Shown here piece by piece: positions 1 to 8,990 of a stretch of 64,000 bases of DNA. The translations under genes were made by a program, and so were the position numbers. This DNA is from Bacilli bacterium (GTDB lineage: Bacteria > Bacillota_I > Bacilli_A > RFN20 > CAG-288): contig JALCLG010000001.1 in NCBI GenBank assembly GCA_022647725.1, positions 750,931 to 814,930 of the forward strand. The letters are read 5' to 3'. The notes under the pieces are model-generated. The model ran no database searches, was not told the DNA's origin, and saw only the letters and a program-made list of their open reading frames with translations. Position 1 is the first letter of the stretch, and every line of letters begins with the position of its first letter.

Positions 1-2355
1 GATGTTGTTCTCAAACCGGTCCGTCCGGTAGACATACGGGGTCGAGACATGATCTACGAAGTCCGAGTAGGCACCGGTCAGCTTGCTGGTCGGATTGCTG
101 GCGAAGATTTCCAGGAAGTAGCCCGAAATCTTAGCGGCAGAGACACGAATAGACGTAGGAACGCCATCGGTGTAGATGACCTTAATCCGGAGCTTATAGC
201 CGCCCGGGGATGTCATCTTGATGATGGCCAGGTTCTGGTTGGCCACATTGTTGGCAGATAGGGAGGCATCTTCAATCGTGAAGTTATCCTTCTGATAGTA
301 AGCATAGTTGTCATTGGCATCCTTGTACTGGCTGCCATCGTTCTTCAGGGCAGCATTGCTGTCCGTCGGCGTGGCCGTCGACGTTAAGCTAGACGTGAGG
401 TCACTCGTGGCATAGGCGGCAGTATCGGCAGAGAGGACGCTCGCAGCATAATGATCGCCATAGTTGATGACGAACTTGCTGCTGGCTGCCGACGAGAAGT
501 TGACCAGCTTGGTCTCATAGGTCTGCTCGTGCTTGGTAACACCGGCTTCCGTGACATCCGTGGACGATTTCAGTTCGAAGGAGGTCACCGAATCATGATA
601 GCCATAGCCACCGGTGATATCACCGGCAACCTTATAGTCATAGACCCGCTCGACATAGAGCTTCATATAGCAGGTCGAACCACCGGCAGCATCAGAGACA
701 TTCCGTTGCAGGACAGGGTCACTTTCATAGATGATATTCTTGCCTTCCAAAGCTTTGTTGACGGCAGAATCCAGCATATTTGCGGCCGTGACATCGCCGT
801 TCATCTGATTGTAGTAGATATAGAAGTTATAGAGGCAATCCGACTGCAGCTTTGCCTTCAAAGCAGCAGAGAAAGCCGTATCCGTAGCAGAACCGCTGTT
901 GAAAGTGAACGCATCAGTAGAATCATAATTGGATTTCAAAGACTTGGCTCCGAACGTATAGTTCTGATCCTTGTAGAAGACGGTATTCAAGGCGCCGCTG
1001 GCAGGAGTGGTCTTCGAAACATAGACGTTCTTCATCGAATAATACCAAGGAATGTTCTTGAGGAGGTATTTGTCGTTTCCTGTGCTCGGATTCATCAAAG
1101 CCGTATCCGTTTCGGTTTCAACTAAGGAACCGTCCGGAGCCAGCGAATAGCTCTTCTCGGAAGGCGAGAAGATCCACTGATATTCGTAGACTTTGTTCTG
1201 CCAGGTAGAGGGTACCATATGCAGCGAAGGAACTTTGACATTGGCTAGATCCTTGCCGTTGGTGTAAAGAGCATACAGGTAAATCTTATGATCGCCGTCC
1301 GTATCGTAGCTGGATAACGGTTTGGTCAGATCAAACAGATCCGTGGAAGGCTTCGTGAAGGTGTTTCTCCAGGTATTGCCATATTTCACATAATTGAAAT
1401 TGCTGGCCGCAATCTGTTCATCGGTAGTAAAGCCGGTGAAATAGTCGTAATAACCCTTGCTGGTGTTATCTTCCAGGGTGCAGAAAAGATCGCCCAGTGT
1501 CTCATACTGGCTCATCTTCAGCTGGGAATAGACCTTGCTGATGGTCTTATAGCCGAAATAGCTGTCCGAGCTAGTATTGGAAGCATCCGGATTGACAACA
1601 CCATAATTGAAACGGGTATCGCCATAACGATAAGTGGAAGAAGCCGTCATATTGCCCCAGAAGCCTGCGTTTGTGTTTTTATAGTAAGGAGTGGTCATCT
1701 CCGTCTTCTGGTAGTCATAGTAAGCAACCGGACTAGTGAAGCTCTGCGATGAGACAGCGGTCGGATACGTATAGATGTAGTTGCCATCCGTGCTGTGGGT
1801 GGGGTCAAAGTAGTATTTGATATTGGCCGTTGAATCGGTATATGAGAAAACCTTGGCCGTGCCGTCCGTCATAGGACTAAAGTGTTCGTAGCTGGTGCTG
1901 TTGCCATATGTAATGTAATCGACTGGCTGAGAATAGGTAGCCGATGAGGTGCTATAAATAGTGTTGACATCCTTTGAAGTATCATAAAAGGTATAGGTGT
2001 TGTAAAGATAGTAACCCTTTGTGGCATTATAAGCGAAGCCTCTGAAATCGCCATTGAAAGCAACATATATCGTCGAAGAATTGGCAAACAGGGAATTGTA
2101 GTTGTTGTGATAATCCTTGTTATGGTATTTGGCGGCATCCGGAGACGGGAAGAAATAAAGCGTATAAGGCTGATCGGAAGCCTGGGAAGCAAAAGAATAG
2201 TTCTCGGCAATATCATCAACCTTGGTCTTGTTGGTTGTCACTTGCTGGGAGCCGGCGGCAAAGTACCAGATACTGTAGCCAAAGGAAACACCGACGCCGA
2301 CAGCGACGGCGCCAATCAACAATGGTAAGGCGATTTTTTCAAAGCGTGTTCTCAT
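1..2355 (-). CDS. Large secreted surface protein, SipW-type signal, 3' end outside window
   Basis: Open from an ATG at 2355 to the window edge (785 codons visible), so the C-terminus is missing. The N-terminus is a basic start and a hydrophobic segment ending in the pattern SFGYSIWYFAAGS, like SipW-dependent signal peptides. The mature part is rich in Tyr, Asn, Thr and Ser and has no enzyme motif I recognise. It is a full-length paralogue of the frameshifted gene at 3290-5889: both share VDDIAENY and FFPSPDAAKYH-type blocks near the N-terminus and a DRFENNI/DLFANNV block at the visible end, so roughly 90 residues are probably lost at the edge. It lies 23 bp after the small companion gene, in one operon. 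A role as matrix or fibre protein is inferred from the signal type and the sipW operon at 14-16 kb. Confidence 0.75.
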   Translation of the reverse strand, partial: MRTRFEKIALPLLIGAVAVGVGVSFGYSIWYFAAGSQQVTTNKTKVDDIAENYSFASQASDQPYTLYFFPSPDAAKYHNKDYHNNYNSLFANSSTIYVAFNGDFRGFAYNATKGYYLYNTYTFYDTSKDVNTIYSTSSATYSQPVDYITYGNSTSYEHFSPMTDGTAKVFSYTDSTANIKYYFDPTHSTDGNYIYTYPTAVSSQSFTSPVAYYDYQKTEMTTPYYKNTNAGFWGNMTASSTYRYGDTRFNYGVVNPDASNTSSDSYFGYKTISKVYSQLKMSQYETLGDLFCTLEDNTSKGYYDYFTGFTTDEQIAASNFNYVKYGNTWRNTFTKPSTDLFDLTKPLSSYDTDGDHKIYLYALYTNGKDLANVKVPSLHMVPSTWQNKVYEYQWIFSPSEKSYSLAPDGSLVETETDTALMNPSTGNDKYLLKNIPWYYSMKNVYVSKTTPASGALNTVFYKDQNYTFGAKSLKSNYDSTDAFTFNSGSATDTAFSAALKAKLQSDCLYNFYIYYNQMNGDVTAANMLDSAVNKALEGKNIIYESDPVLQRNVSDAAGGSTCYMKLYVERVYDYKVAGDITGGYGYHDSVTSFELKSSTDVTEAGVTKHEQTYETKLVNFSSAASSKFVINYGDHYAASVLSADTAAYATSDLTSSLTSTATPTDSNAALKNDGSQYKDANDNYAYYQKDNFTIEDASLSANNVANQNLAIIKMTSPGGYKLRIKVIYTDGVPTSIRVSAAKISGYFLEIFASNPTSKLTGAYSDFVDHVSTPYVYRTDRFENNI

Positions 2356-2378
2356 TTGCTATTACCCTATTATATCCT

Positions 2379-2999
2379 TTAGGCATGAATCTGGGCAGCA
2401 ACGTTGCCATAGGTAAGAATGATGTTAGTGTTGGTCGCAGCGGCCTGAAGAGCCTCATATTCGGTCTTGGAATCAACGACATCCGTCAAATTGAAAAGAG
2501 GAGTGATATAGGTCGTATCACTCGACTGAACGTTGGAAACGGAAATATGATAAAGACTATCGCTGGTGGTCTGGCTGACAGCCTGAGCAGCGGCATCATC
2601 CGTATAGGTAGGAGTCGCAGAGATCTCTAAGACGCTGTCTTTAATATAAGAAACCAAGGATTCTTTCGAGCTGTCAATGGCATCCAAAGTGACATCAACG
2701 GTGAAGGTGACATCATAACGGGAAGTCGCTGTTTCACCGGTAACCATATCCGGAACAGCAGTATAGGAAACGGTCGAGATGATGCCAGTGCAGTTGGCAC
2801 GGGTGGCATCGATGACCAGATCACCCTGGACAAGGCTCGGATTCAAGCCGCCATCATTGGCAGCCGTCATCTGCATCTGCATCTGAGCGGTAGCTGTACC
2901 CGTTAAGGTGCTGAAATAGAAAAACGCGAAACCCGTGCCCAAAATGGCTGTAAAGATACTTGTAGCAATCGCGACAAAGGCAACGCGTCGAAGTTTCAT
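2379..2999 (-). CDS. Small secreted protein, TasA/CalY-like size, SipW-type signal
   Basis: 206 residues. I chose the ATG at 2999 (MKLRR) over one at 3035 because AAGGA lies just upstream and the paralogue at 5903-6550 begins with the same MKLRR. The N-terminus has a hydrophobic stretch ending in GTGFAFFYFST, resembling the SipW-processed leaders of TasA and camelysin. The rest is Thr/Ala/Asp-rich with no catalytic motif. The C-terminal block PLFNLTDVV followed by EALQAA matches PLFNFIKSI and QAMQEA in the paralogue. It is first in a two-gene operon with the giant protein that follows. Probably an exported structural subunit or partner; the family assignment rests on leader shape, size and context only. 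Confidence 0.7.
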   Translation of the reverse strand: MKLRRVAFVAIATSIFTAILGTGFAFFYFSTLTGTATAQMQMQMTAANDGGLNPSLVQGDLVIDATRANCTGIISTVSYTAVPDMVTGETATSRYDVTFTVDVTLDAIDSSKESLVSYIKDSVLEISATPTYTDDAAAQAVSQTTSDSLYHISVSNVQSSDTTYITPLFNLTDVVDSKTEYEALQAAATNTNIILTYGNVAAQIHA

Positions 3000-3031
3000 A
3001 TTATCCTTAGTAAAAGTTTCGTTGTTGTACC

Positions 3032-3085
3032 ACATAGCTGGGACATATATTGGATTGTGAAGCGTTTAGGAAACAGGGATTCCCT
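3032..3085 (-). promoter_or_regulatory. Conserved upstream module of surface-protein operon 1
   Basis: It contains the 11-bp palindrome AGGGATTCCCT (3075-3085) and, nearer the gene, the block catagctgggacatat (3032-3047). The same two blocks occur in the same order upstream of the second operon (6584-6641), with 22 versus 27 nt between fixed points. They are conserved where the flanking sequence has diverged, so they probably form the promoter/operator of this family. Which protein binds is unknown. Confidence 0.5.
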
Positions 3086-3200
3086 ATTCACAGTTGGCTG
3101 CTGTGATTGCTTTTTCAATCGGACACACTATAGATGAAGTTGTCCAAAAAGTAAAGGACATTTGTCACAAAAGGTTATGAAAGAGTTTACATTTTCTTAA

Positions 3201-3233
3201 TAAAAACAAGCCCATATATCGAAATATGGGCTT
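3201..3233 (-). terminator. Rho-independent terminator after operon 2
   Basis: A 10-bp stem, AAGCCCATAT (3208-3217) with ATATGGGCTT (3224-3233), and a 6-nt loop. It is followed on the minus strand by TGTTTTTATT. It lies just past the stop of the large gene ending at 3290. Confidence 0.8.
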
Positions 3234-3289
3234 ATCTATCATCAAATAGAGCAATCAGTCAGCGGAGGGACAAAAGTTTACGAAGCATA

Positions 3290-5889
3290 TTAGAAAATAT
3301 AGTTTTTATCCATAATGAAGCTCTTGTTCCAGGTGTTTCCGCCATCCAGAGAGAAGCCTCCGGTGATGGATTCCCCGGTCTTGGCATCCGTATGGGTTGC
3401 CAAGTCGGTTTGAATCAAACTGCCTGTTCCATGATCGTAGAGAACTGCTGACGAACTTTTGGCCGTTAGAATATCACGCAGACTCATAGTGTTGTTGGTC
3501 TGATTAGTGACCGTATGGAACATCTTCTGAGCGTGTTCCGTGCCGCCGGAGATATAGCCATCCAGCGTGATGACGTTGTTAGCGAAGAGATCCGCACGGT
3601 ACTGATAGAGGTCCGTGTGCTTGACGAAAGCAGATAAACCAGCGACTTCCGTAATCTTTGCCGTCGGATTCGCAGTGAAGATTTCTAAGAAGAAGCCCTT
3701 CAGACGGCCGGCAGAGAGAGAAATCTTCGACGGAGCTCCGTTCGTATAGGTAACCTTAAGACGGAACTTGTAGAAGCCAGGATTTGAAACCGTAATCAGA
3801 GAGAGATTATGGTTATCGTTATTGGCCTGGACATTGCCGATGCTGGCATTCTGAAGACTGAAGTTATCCTGAAGATAGTAGACAGGCTTGCCCGCCGGAT
3901 CGATGTACTGAGTGCCGTCGGTGTAGGTAACAGCATTGGCATCCGTATTATCTGACGTCGTAGGAGCTCCTGCGGTGGTATAAGCAGAATCATCAACCAT
4001 GACTGGCTCATCGCCGTTGGCATACCGCTTATCGAAATCAATGGTGAAGTGAGAGTTGGCAGGCGAGGAGAAGACAACCTCGTTGGTCTCGTAGGTATAG
4101 GTCTTGTTACCGGAAACATCGATATCCGTCTTCACGTAGGAAAAGTTGGTCAAAGAATTCTTGTAGACATAGTCGCCGGTGACATCGCCGACAACCTTGT
4201 AGTTGTAGACACGCTCGATGTAAATTTTCATATAGCAGTTCACACCGCTTACGCCCGTATAGTTCCCTAAGACGGTAGAGTAGATGATGTTATTGGCATT
4301 GATGGCCGTATCAACATAGCTATTCAATCCGATATCCGTGGTGCCCTTCTTTTCGTTGAAATAGACATAGATGTTGTAGTAGGCATCGTTCTCCAGCTTG
4401 TCGTTGATGAGAGAAGAAAGATCATAGGAATCTGACCAATGACCGACAACGCTCCAATCCGAACCTAAGACAGCGGCCTGAAGGTAGTATTTATGGTTGG
4501 CATCATTTGGATCGTTTTTATAGTAGACAGTATTCAGATCACCGATAGCAGGCTTGGTATCCAAGACATGAACGTTCTTCATATCGTAATACCAGGAAGC
4601 ATCCGTCCCGCTCGTCCAGCCGGATGTACTGGTCGCCTGACCATTCGGATACTGATGATTGGAATCATACATATACTGCGAAGGCAAGAACATCCACTGG
4701 AAGCAATACGGCTCATTCTCCCAGGTGTTGCTGGAAATATGGATAGCCGGCTGTGAGACATTGTTATAGTCCTTACCATTGGTGTAGATAGCATAAAGGT
4801 TGATGACGTGATTGCCACTGGCGTCAGCCTTGCCCTTATCGTAATAAGATAACGGCTTGGAAAGGTCGAAGAGATCTGCTGTCGGAAGAGAGAAAGTAGA
4901 AGGATTGGTCTTGAAGTTGCCTTGGGCAACAGATTCATCCGCAGTGAAACCAGAGAAGTAACCATACCAATTATGAATATCGAGTCGGCCGCAGGTAAGA
5001 TTGCCTAAGGAAGAATAGTCATCCGTGCCGAGCTGCTTATAGCCATAGGCACCATCGGAACTGGTATTGGAAGTATCGTAGACAGCTATACCAGTATCCT
5101 TATACTGTTGTGTAATGGCAGAATTGGTCTTGTAATAGCCCCAGAAGCCTTCAGTATCTTTCTTGTAATATGTGGTAGCAACACCATTGGTCTTCTCATA
5201 ATCATAATATCCATAGGAGAAGTAAAAGCGGTGGTAGTGGTTACTGTATAGCTATAGACGTTATTGCCTCTCGTACCTGTAGGATCATAGTAATATTGAA
5301 TGCCATTAACCATGGCTGTGAAAACAGTGCTTGATCCATCGGTAGTCGGGGTAAAATGAGGATAAGCTGTGGCACTGTTACCATATGTAACATAAGAAAT
5401 GGCAAGAGGATTCTTGTTTTTGGCAGTATAGACATCGGTTAAGCTTCCATATGAAGCGCGGCCAAAATAATAGGTTTTATTACCAATCGTCGAAGTAAAA
5501 TATCCTGAGTTATAAAAGAAGTTATACAAATTGCCGTTACAGTAAACATATACAGAACTATAAAAATCATGATTTCCATTGTAATCATTGTCATAGTTTT
5601 TGGTTGTGGTTGTAGTTGTTGTTGTTTTGTTATAGCTTGCGTATTTGGCGGCATCCGGCGATGGGAAGAAATTGATGGTGTAAAACTGGTTGGACACGGT
5701 CTGAGCAGCAAAGTAATAGTTCTCGGCGATATCATCGACATGAAGTTCGGTATTCGTACCGGCGGAGGTCTTTAAAGACTCCGAGGTGGCATTGTTGTAA
5801 TACCAGATACCAAAACCGGTCGAGACGGCAACCGTCACGGCTGCGATGCCGGCGATAATACCTTTATATAATGCACTTAAGTGTTTCAT
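3290..5889 (-). pseudogene. Large SipW-type surface protein with single-base frameshift
   Basis: Read as one gene of about 866 codons. From the ATG at 5889 the frame carries a hydrophobic leader ending in GFGIWYYNN, then a Tyr/Asn-rich exported region. After the codons for FTSP the frame goes wrong at 5215-5217 and stops at 5086. Skipping to the frame of TAT at 5215 restores homology (YGYYDYEKTNG against VAYYDYQKTEM in the paralogue at 1-2355) and stays open to the stop at 3290. One base is therefore missing within TCTCCTATGG, compared with the paralogue. There is no homopolymer there, so slippage-type phase variation is not indicated; a recent mutation or a sequence error are both possible. 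The 5' part would give a 267-residue truncated product. It lies 13 bp after its small companion gene. Confidence 0.75.
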
Positions 5890-5902
5890 GATGGTATTAC
5901 CT

Positions 5903-6550
5903 CTAGATGTTGCCGGTCACACTGACCGTCTTAAAGGTAAAGGTAAGCGTGGTATTCAGGACCGCTTCCTGCATGGCTTGGACATCACTGACGTTCTCAA
6001 TAGACTTGATAAAGTTGAAAAGAGGCGTCACATAACGCTTGTTCTCATTGCTGGTATTGGCAACGGTCAGATTCGGAATGGTGACATGGAAAATGCCATC
6101 GGTCGTATTCCGACCAACGGTCGTGTAGGTCGTATCATCCTTATAATATGAGGTCTTGGAGATGGCCAGGTTGTTAGCACGGACAAAGTTAGCTAAGTTG
6201 GCTTTGGTAGAATCGGTGACCGTTGCGGTCACACTCATCGTGAACTGAACATCATAAGTTGAATAAAAAGCTGTCATATCAGAACCATAGAGTTCCTCGA
6301 AAGTATCGGTGAAGTTCAGATACATGATGATGCCATTGACGCTGGCGCGGGCAATATCAAAGGCAATGGACTTTGTTTCAAAGGCGGGGTTCAGATTTCC
6401 GGCAACCACAGCATGGGTCTGTTCCATCTTCATGGCAGCAGACTTGTTCAAATCGCTCGACGTGAAATACCAGAAGGAAAATCCGCTTCCGATAATGGCG
6501 GAAAAAGCACAGAGCGATAGGAGCAGAGAAGGCAGGCGTCTTAATTTCAT
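5903..6550 (-). CDS. Small secreted protein, paralogue of 2379-2999, SipW-type signal
   Basis: 215 residues from the ATG at 6550, with AAAGGAAG four bases upstream; a longer frame from 6580 lacks a ribosome-binding site. The leader is MKLRR, a hydrophobic stretch, then GSGFSFWYFTSS. The body is Thr/Asn-rich and shows STYDVQFTMS and YVTPLFNF blocks shared with the 2379-2999 product. First gene of operon 2, 13 bp before the large frameshifted partner. The pairing of one small and one large exported protein is the same in both operons, suggesting they act together at the cell surface. No enzymatic motif seen. Confidence 0.7.
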   Translation of the reverse strand: MKLRRLPSLLLSLCAFSAIIGSGFSFWYFTSSDLNKSAAMKMEQTHAVVAGNLNPAFETKSIAFDIARASVNGIIMYLNFTDTFEELYGSDMTAFYSTYDVQFTMSVTATVTDSTKANLANFVRANNLAISKTSYYKDDTTYTTVGRNTTDGIFHVTIPNLTVANTSNENKRYVTPLFNFIKSIENVSDVQAMQEAVLNTTLTFTFKTVSVTGNI

Positions 6551-6583
6551 AAGACTTCCTTTAAAAATTTCATAGTTCATCTA

Positions 6584-6641
6584 CATAGCAGGGACATATT
6601 ATGTGAACTTTAACGAACAATTCAGAAAACAGGGATTCCCT
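6584..6641 (-). promoter_or_regulatory. Conserved upstream module of surface-protein operon 2
   Basis: Palindrome AGGGATTCCCT at 6631-6641 and the block catagcagggacatat at 6584-6599, matching the module at 3032-3085. A CATAAT -10-like sequence lies between them on the minus strand. Further upstream, the two operons also share gtaaaggaca and tgtcacaaaa blocks, so the duplication included the regulatory region. Confidence 0.5.
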
Positions 6642-6743
6642 TGGGTTAGCAGTCAAATAAGTTAGCCTTTGCTCATTTAATGCAACCCATTCTAACTAAC
6701 AAGTTTCCATTTGTAAAGGACAAATGTCACAAAAAAGTGAAAG

Positions 6744-6764
6744 AGCTTCCAAAAAGCGGAAGCT
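6744..6764 (-). terminator. Hairpin downstream of the decayed third operon copy
   Basis: Stem AGCTTCC/GGAAGCT (6744-6750 with 6758-6764). The minus-strand T-rich tract follows only about eight bases later, so termination efficiency is uncertain. It is placed where the third copy of the operon would have ended. Confidence 0.4.
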
Positions 6765-6865
6765 TGTTAAAGCCTCATCGTGAACAATTTTGGCTTAACC
6801 ATCGATATATTTGAATATTCCTAGGTAGTTGTGGCTAAGTGAAATCTAGGACTGCCACATCTTAT

Positions 6866-7200
6866 CTAAGCAAAATAGAAAACATAGCTCTTGTCCAAGA
6901 CAAAAGAACTGCTTCAGGAGGCTTCGCCATACATGGAGAAACCTTTGATCTTATCAATCTGATACTGGCTATGACTCACATGATCATAGAGAAGACCGGA
7001 CTTCCTGAAGGATCCCGTTACTGAACGCCCCTCTTGTTCTTGACGGCATCACTGGCGACACTGTCATCCGGATAATAGGAGGTCATGGAGACAGTGGCCT
7101 GCTTGACGTTGAGGGCTTGACTCTTGTCGAAGAAACAAGGAATCCTAAGCTCAGCAAAACGTCACATCATAGGTGGAAAAGGAGGCCGTTTCAATTGAGC
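6866..7200 (-). pseudogene. Decayed remnant of a third small+large surface-protein operon
   Basis: This stretch has no intact minus-strand gene, but pieces of both family members can be read. Around 7155-7195 it encodes STYDVTF, and around 7030-7100 it encodes SMTSYYPDDS, matching the small proteins. Around 6866-7010 it encodes LLYDHVSHSQYQ, GFSMYGEAS and LDKSYVFYF, matching the last 60 residues of the large protein at 3290-5889. Frameshifts, stops and a big internal deletion separate the pieces. The rest of 6581-7377 holds only the operon 2 upstream region and terminators. Confidence 0.65.
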
Positions 7201-7326
7201 AGTAATGTGAAAGATAGTTAGGGAGTAATATGCATTTGCCTGCGATAAGCACACGTTTAGTATGTTTTTTAAGATGTTTTCAGATTTCTTTGATTTTCAG
7301 TGATGAACATTATCTTTTTAAGTAAG

Positions 7327-7356
7327 CAAAAAGGAGAGAGGCAATGCCTCTCTCCT
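7327..7356 (-). terminator. Rho-independent terminator after the metallo-hydrolase gene
   Basis: A perfect 11-bp stem (7332-7342 with 7346-7356) and a 3-nt loop, followed on the minus strand by TTTTTG. It lies 22 bp past the stop codon at 7378. Confidence 0.85.
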
Positions 7357-7377
7357 CTGTTTTCGTTGGTTCTTAGG

Positions 7378-8028
7378 TTACTTCGCGGCTTCAATGAGGA
7401 ACGGATTGGTCTTCTTCTCCTCACCCAGTCTTGTGAAGTTGCCGTGTCCCGGATAGACAACCAGCCAGTCCTTCAGGCTGAGCAGCTTCTTCAGGGAAGA
7501 AGTCACCAGCTCCGGTTGACTGGTAGCACAGTCAGTACGGCCGATGGATCCTTTAAAGAGGGTATCACCGGTAAAGATGGCATTGTCGTCTTCCATCAGA
7601 TAGCAGACACTGCCTTTCGTATGGAACGGCGTGGCAATTACCTTGATCCGATAGTCCTTGATGGCGATCACATCGCCATCCTTGACGGGCAAGGTATCCA
7701 CTGAGACCTTCACCGACTCGCCAGTCATATGGGAGGAGTTGATACTGGGGTTTGTCAATAATTCTTTATCGGCATCGGCAAGATAGACCGGAATCGTCTG
7801 ATTCTTGTAATGCTTTAAGAGATTCGGAATGCCACGGATATGATCAAAATGGGCGTGGGTGAGGAGAATCCCTCCCACGGACTCATAATGGGTGTCAATA
7901 TAGTCAAGAACCTTGGAATCGGTCGCGCCTAAATCGATGATAAGGCAGGTTCCCCCGACCTTACCGACCACATACGTGTTGGAGCTGAACTCCTTCTGGT
8001 TCTCATCAAACTGAAAGATCTTAACCAT
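7378..8028 (-). CDS. Metallo-beta-lactamase-fold hydrolase (glyoxalase II-like)
   Basis: 216 residues, cytoplasmic. The metal-binding signature THAHFDH is at about residues 57-63, followed by HTKGS at about 136 and GDTLF at about 153, with a late His in YPGHG; this order is typical of the glyoxalase II-like branch of the fold. Length fits the short hydrolases often annotated as MBL-fold hydrolase. The substrate cannot be told from sequence; thioester or S-glutathione-like substrates are typical for relatives. Monocistronic with its own terminator. Confidence 0.85.
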   Translation of the reverse strand: MVKIFQFDENQKEFSSNTYVVGKVGGTCLIIDLGATDSKVLDYIDTHYESVGGILLTHAHFDHIRGIPNLLKHYKNQTIPVYLADADKELLTNPSINSSHMTGESVKVSVDTLPVKDGDVIAIKDYRIKVIATPFHTKGSVCYLMEDDNAIFTGDTLFKGSIGRTDCATSQPELVTSSLKKLLSLKDWLVVYPGHGNFTRLGEEKKTNPFLIEAAK

Positions 8029-8156
8029 GTCTCGTTCCTCGCCTCCCTTAGATTATAGCAAGAAAGACAATATACGAGAAAGCAAATGTTTTCTCACAAA
8101 GGAGCAAGGCCAAAGAAAAAGAGGTAGTATTCCTTTAATCTTCAGCGGATTTTCGT

Positions 8157-8162
8157 TATAAT
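8157..8162 (+). promoter_or_regulatory. -10 box of the TM2 protein gene
   Basis: A perfect TATAAT about 31 bp before the ATG, followed by AGGAAA at a normal ribosome-binding distance. No clear -35 hexamer is seen. Confidence 0.5.
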
Positions 8163-8193
8163 GGTTTCGACTTCATAAGACGAGGAAACAAAC

Positions 8194-8448
8194 ATGGCAA
8201 ATGAAGAATATGTCGTTGATGATCAAAAGAAGAAGTTCGATGCTTGGCTGATCGTCATTTTAATCTTCTTGGGCTGGTTCGGTATCGATAAGTTCTATGC
8301 CGCCAAATCCTTTAAGAACGGCTGGAAGCTGGCTTTAGTCAAGTTCGCCTATAACCTGATCGTCATCGGCGTCCTTTGGAATCTCTTTGATATCGTCCGT
8401 GCCATCAAAGGCACCTATGAGATCGACTTCCGGGACTACTTTGCGTAA
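8194..8448 (+). CDS. TM2-domain small membrane protein
   Basis: 84 residues with two hydrophobic segments (about 17-35 and 47-67) and the TM2 motif GWFGIDKFY between them, reaching from the first membrane helix into the loop. The loop and C-terminus are charged. TM2 proteins are widespread two-helix membrane proteins of unknown biochemical role. The start has AGGAAA seven bases upstream. No partner gene is obvious; the next gene encodes superoxide reductase. Confidence 0.75.
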   Translation: MANEEYVVDDQKKKFDAWLIVILIFLGWFGIDKFYAAKSFKNGWKLALVKFAYNLIVIGVLWNLFDIVRAIKGTYEIDFRDYFA

Positions 8449-8501
8449 TTCCCCCGCGGGCTTTTAACTTGTGATAGACTATCTACAGGAGGAAGAAATG
8501 T

Positions 8502-8864
8502 ATGGAAGTTAAATTCCTTAAAAACAAAACAACGAATGAAGTGACGATGTCTCTCTTAGGAAGCACGGATGAGAATCTCGTCGAACTGAAGGCGAATTCC
8601 ACGGATGCTGCTGTTGAGAAGCATGTTCCGGTCGTTTCGATGAAGGGCAATACTTTGCACGTCCAGGTCGGTTCCGTTCTGCATCCGATGACGGAAGCTC
8701 ATCATATCGTCTTCATTGCTCTGGTCACGGACAAGAAAGCCGTCATGACCCGTCTGGATCCGATCGGCAAGCCGGAAGCCGACTTCACCGTCAGCATCAA
8801 CGAGAGACCGGTCGCTGTCTATGAATACTGCAATCTTCATGGCCTTTGGGTCAAAGAGTTCTAG
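8502..8864 (+). CDS. Superoxide reductase (neelaredoxin/desulfoferrodoxin iron domain)
   Basis: 120 residues. It reduces superoxide to peroxide at a square-pyramidal Fe(His)4Cys centre. The expected ligands are present: His in KHVP (about residue 41), HPM and EAHH (about 60-67), and the CNLHGLW motif near the C-terminus with the Cys and last His. The N-terminal 30 residues sit where desulfoferrodoxin has its CxxC rubredoxin-like iron site, but no cysteines are there, so it is a one-iron type. Strong AGGAGG upstream and a terminator right behind: a single-gene unit. It suggests an anaerobic lifestyle. Confidence 0.88.
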   Translation: MEVKFLKNKTTNEVTMSLLGSTDENLVELKANSTDAAVEKHVPVVSMKGNTLHVQVGSVLHPMTEAHHIVFIALVTDKKAVMTRLDPIGKPEADFTVSINERPVAVYEYCNLHGLWVKEF

Positions 8865-8886
8865 CCGTCAACCGTAAAAACAAAGG

Positions 8887-8923
8887 CTGCCTGGTGTCAG
8901 TGACACCAGGCAGTTTTCAGTTT
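8887..8923 (+). terminator. Rho-independent terminator after superoxide reductase
   Basis: Nearly perfect palindrome, 8887-8899 with 8901-8913, followed by TTTTCAGTTT. Confidence 0.88.
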
Positions 8924-8945
8924 AACGGAGCTGAAAATATTATTG

Positions 8946-8990
8946 ATTTGCTCAGGTAGCTATGATATTTTCATAGTGAGGTGAGCAAAT
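8946..8990 (+). promoter_or_regulatory. Promoter and nested inverted repeats of the AbiEi-like gene
   Basis: A -10 box TATGAT (8961-8966) lies inside two nested inverted repeats: ATTTGCTCA/TGAGCAAAT (8946-8954, 8982-8990) and CTATGA/TCATAG (8960-8965, 8971-8976). AbiEi antitoxins of studied type IV systems repress their own promoter by binding inverted repeats, so this is a likely autoregulatory operator. Confidence 0.5.

Noticed and set aside
5210..5220. Programmed frameshift in the large surface gene
   Set aside because: No slippery heptamer, stop-site pausing signal or downstream structure; the paralogue reads through with one more base.
6839..7024. A 61-codon plus-strand frame in the spacer
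   Set aside because: The minus strand of the same bases encodes pieces of the surface-protein family, so this is decayed sequence.
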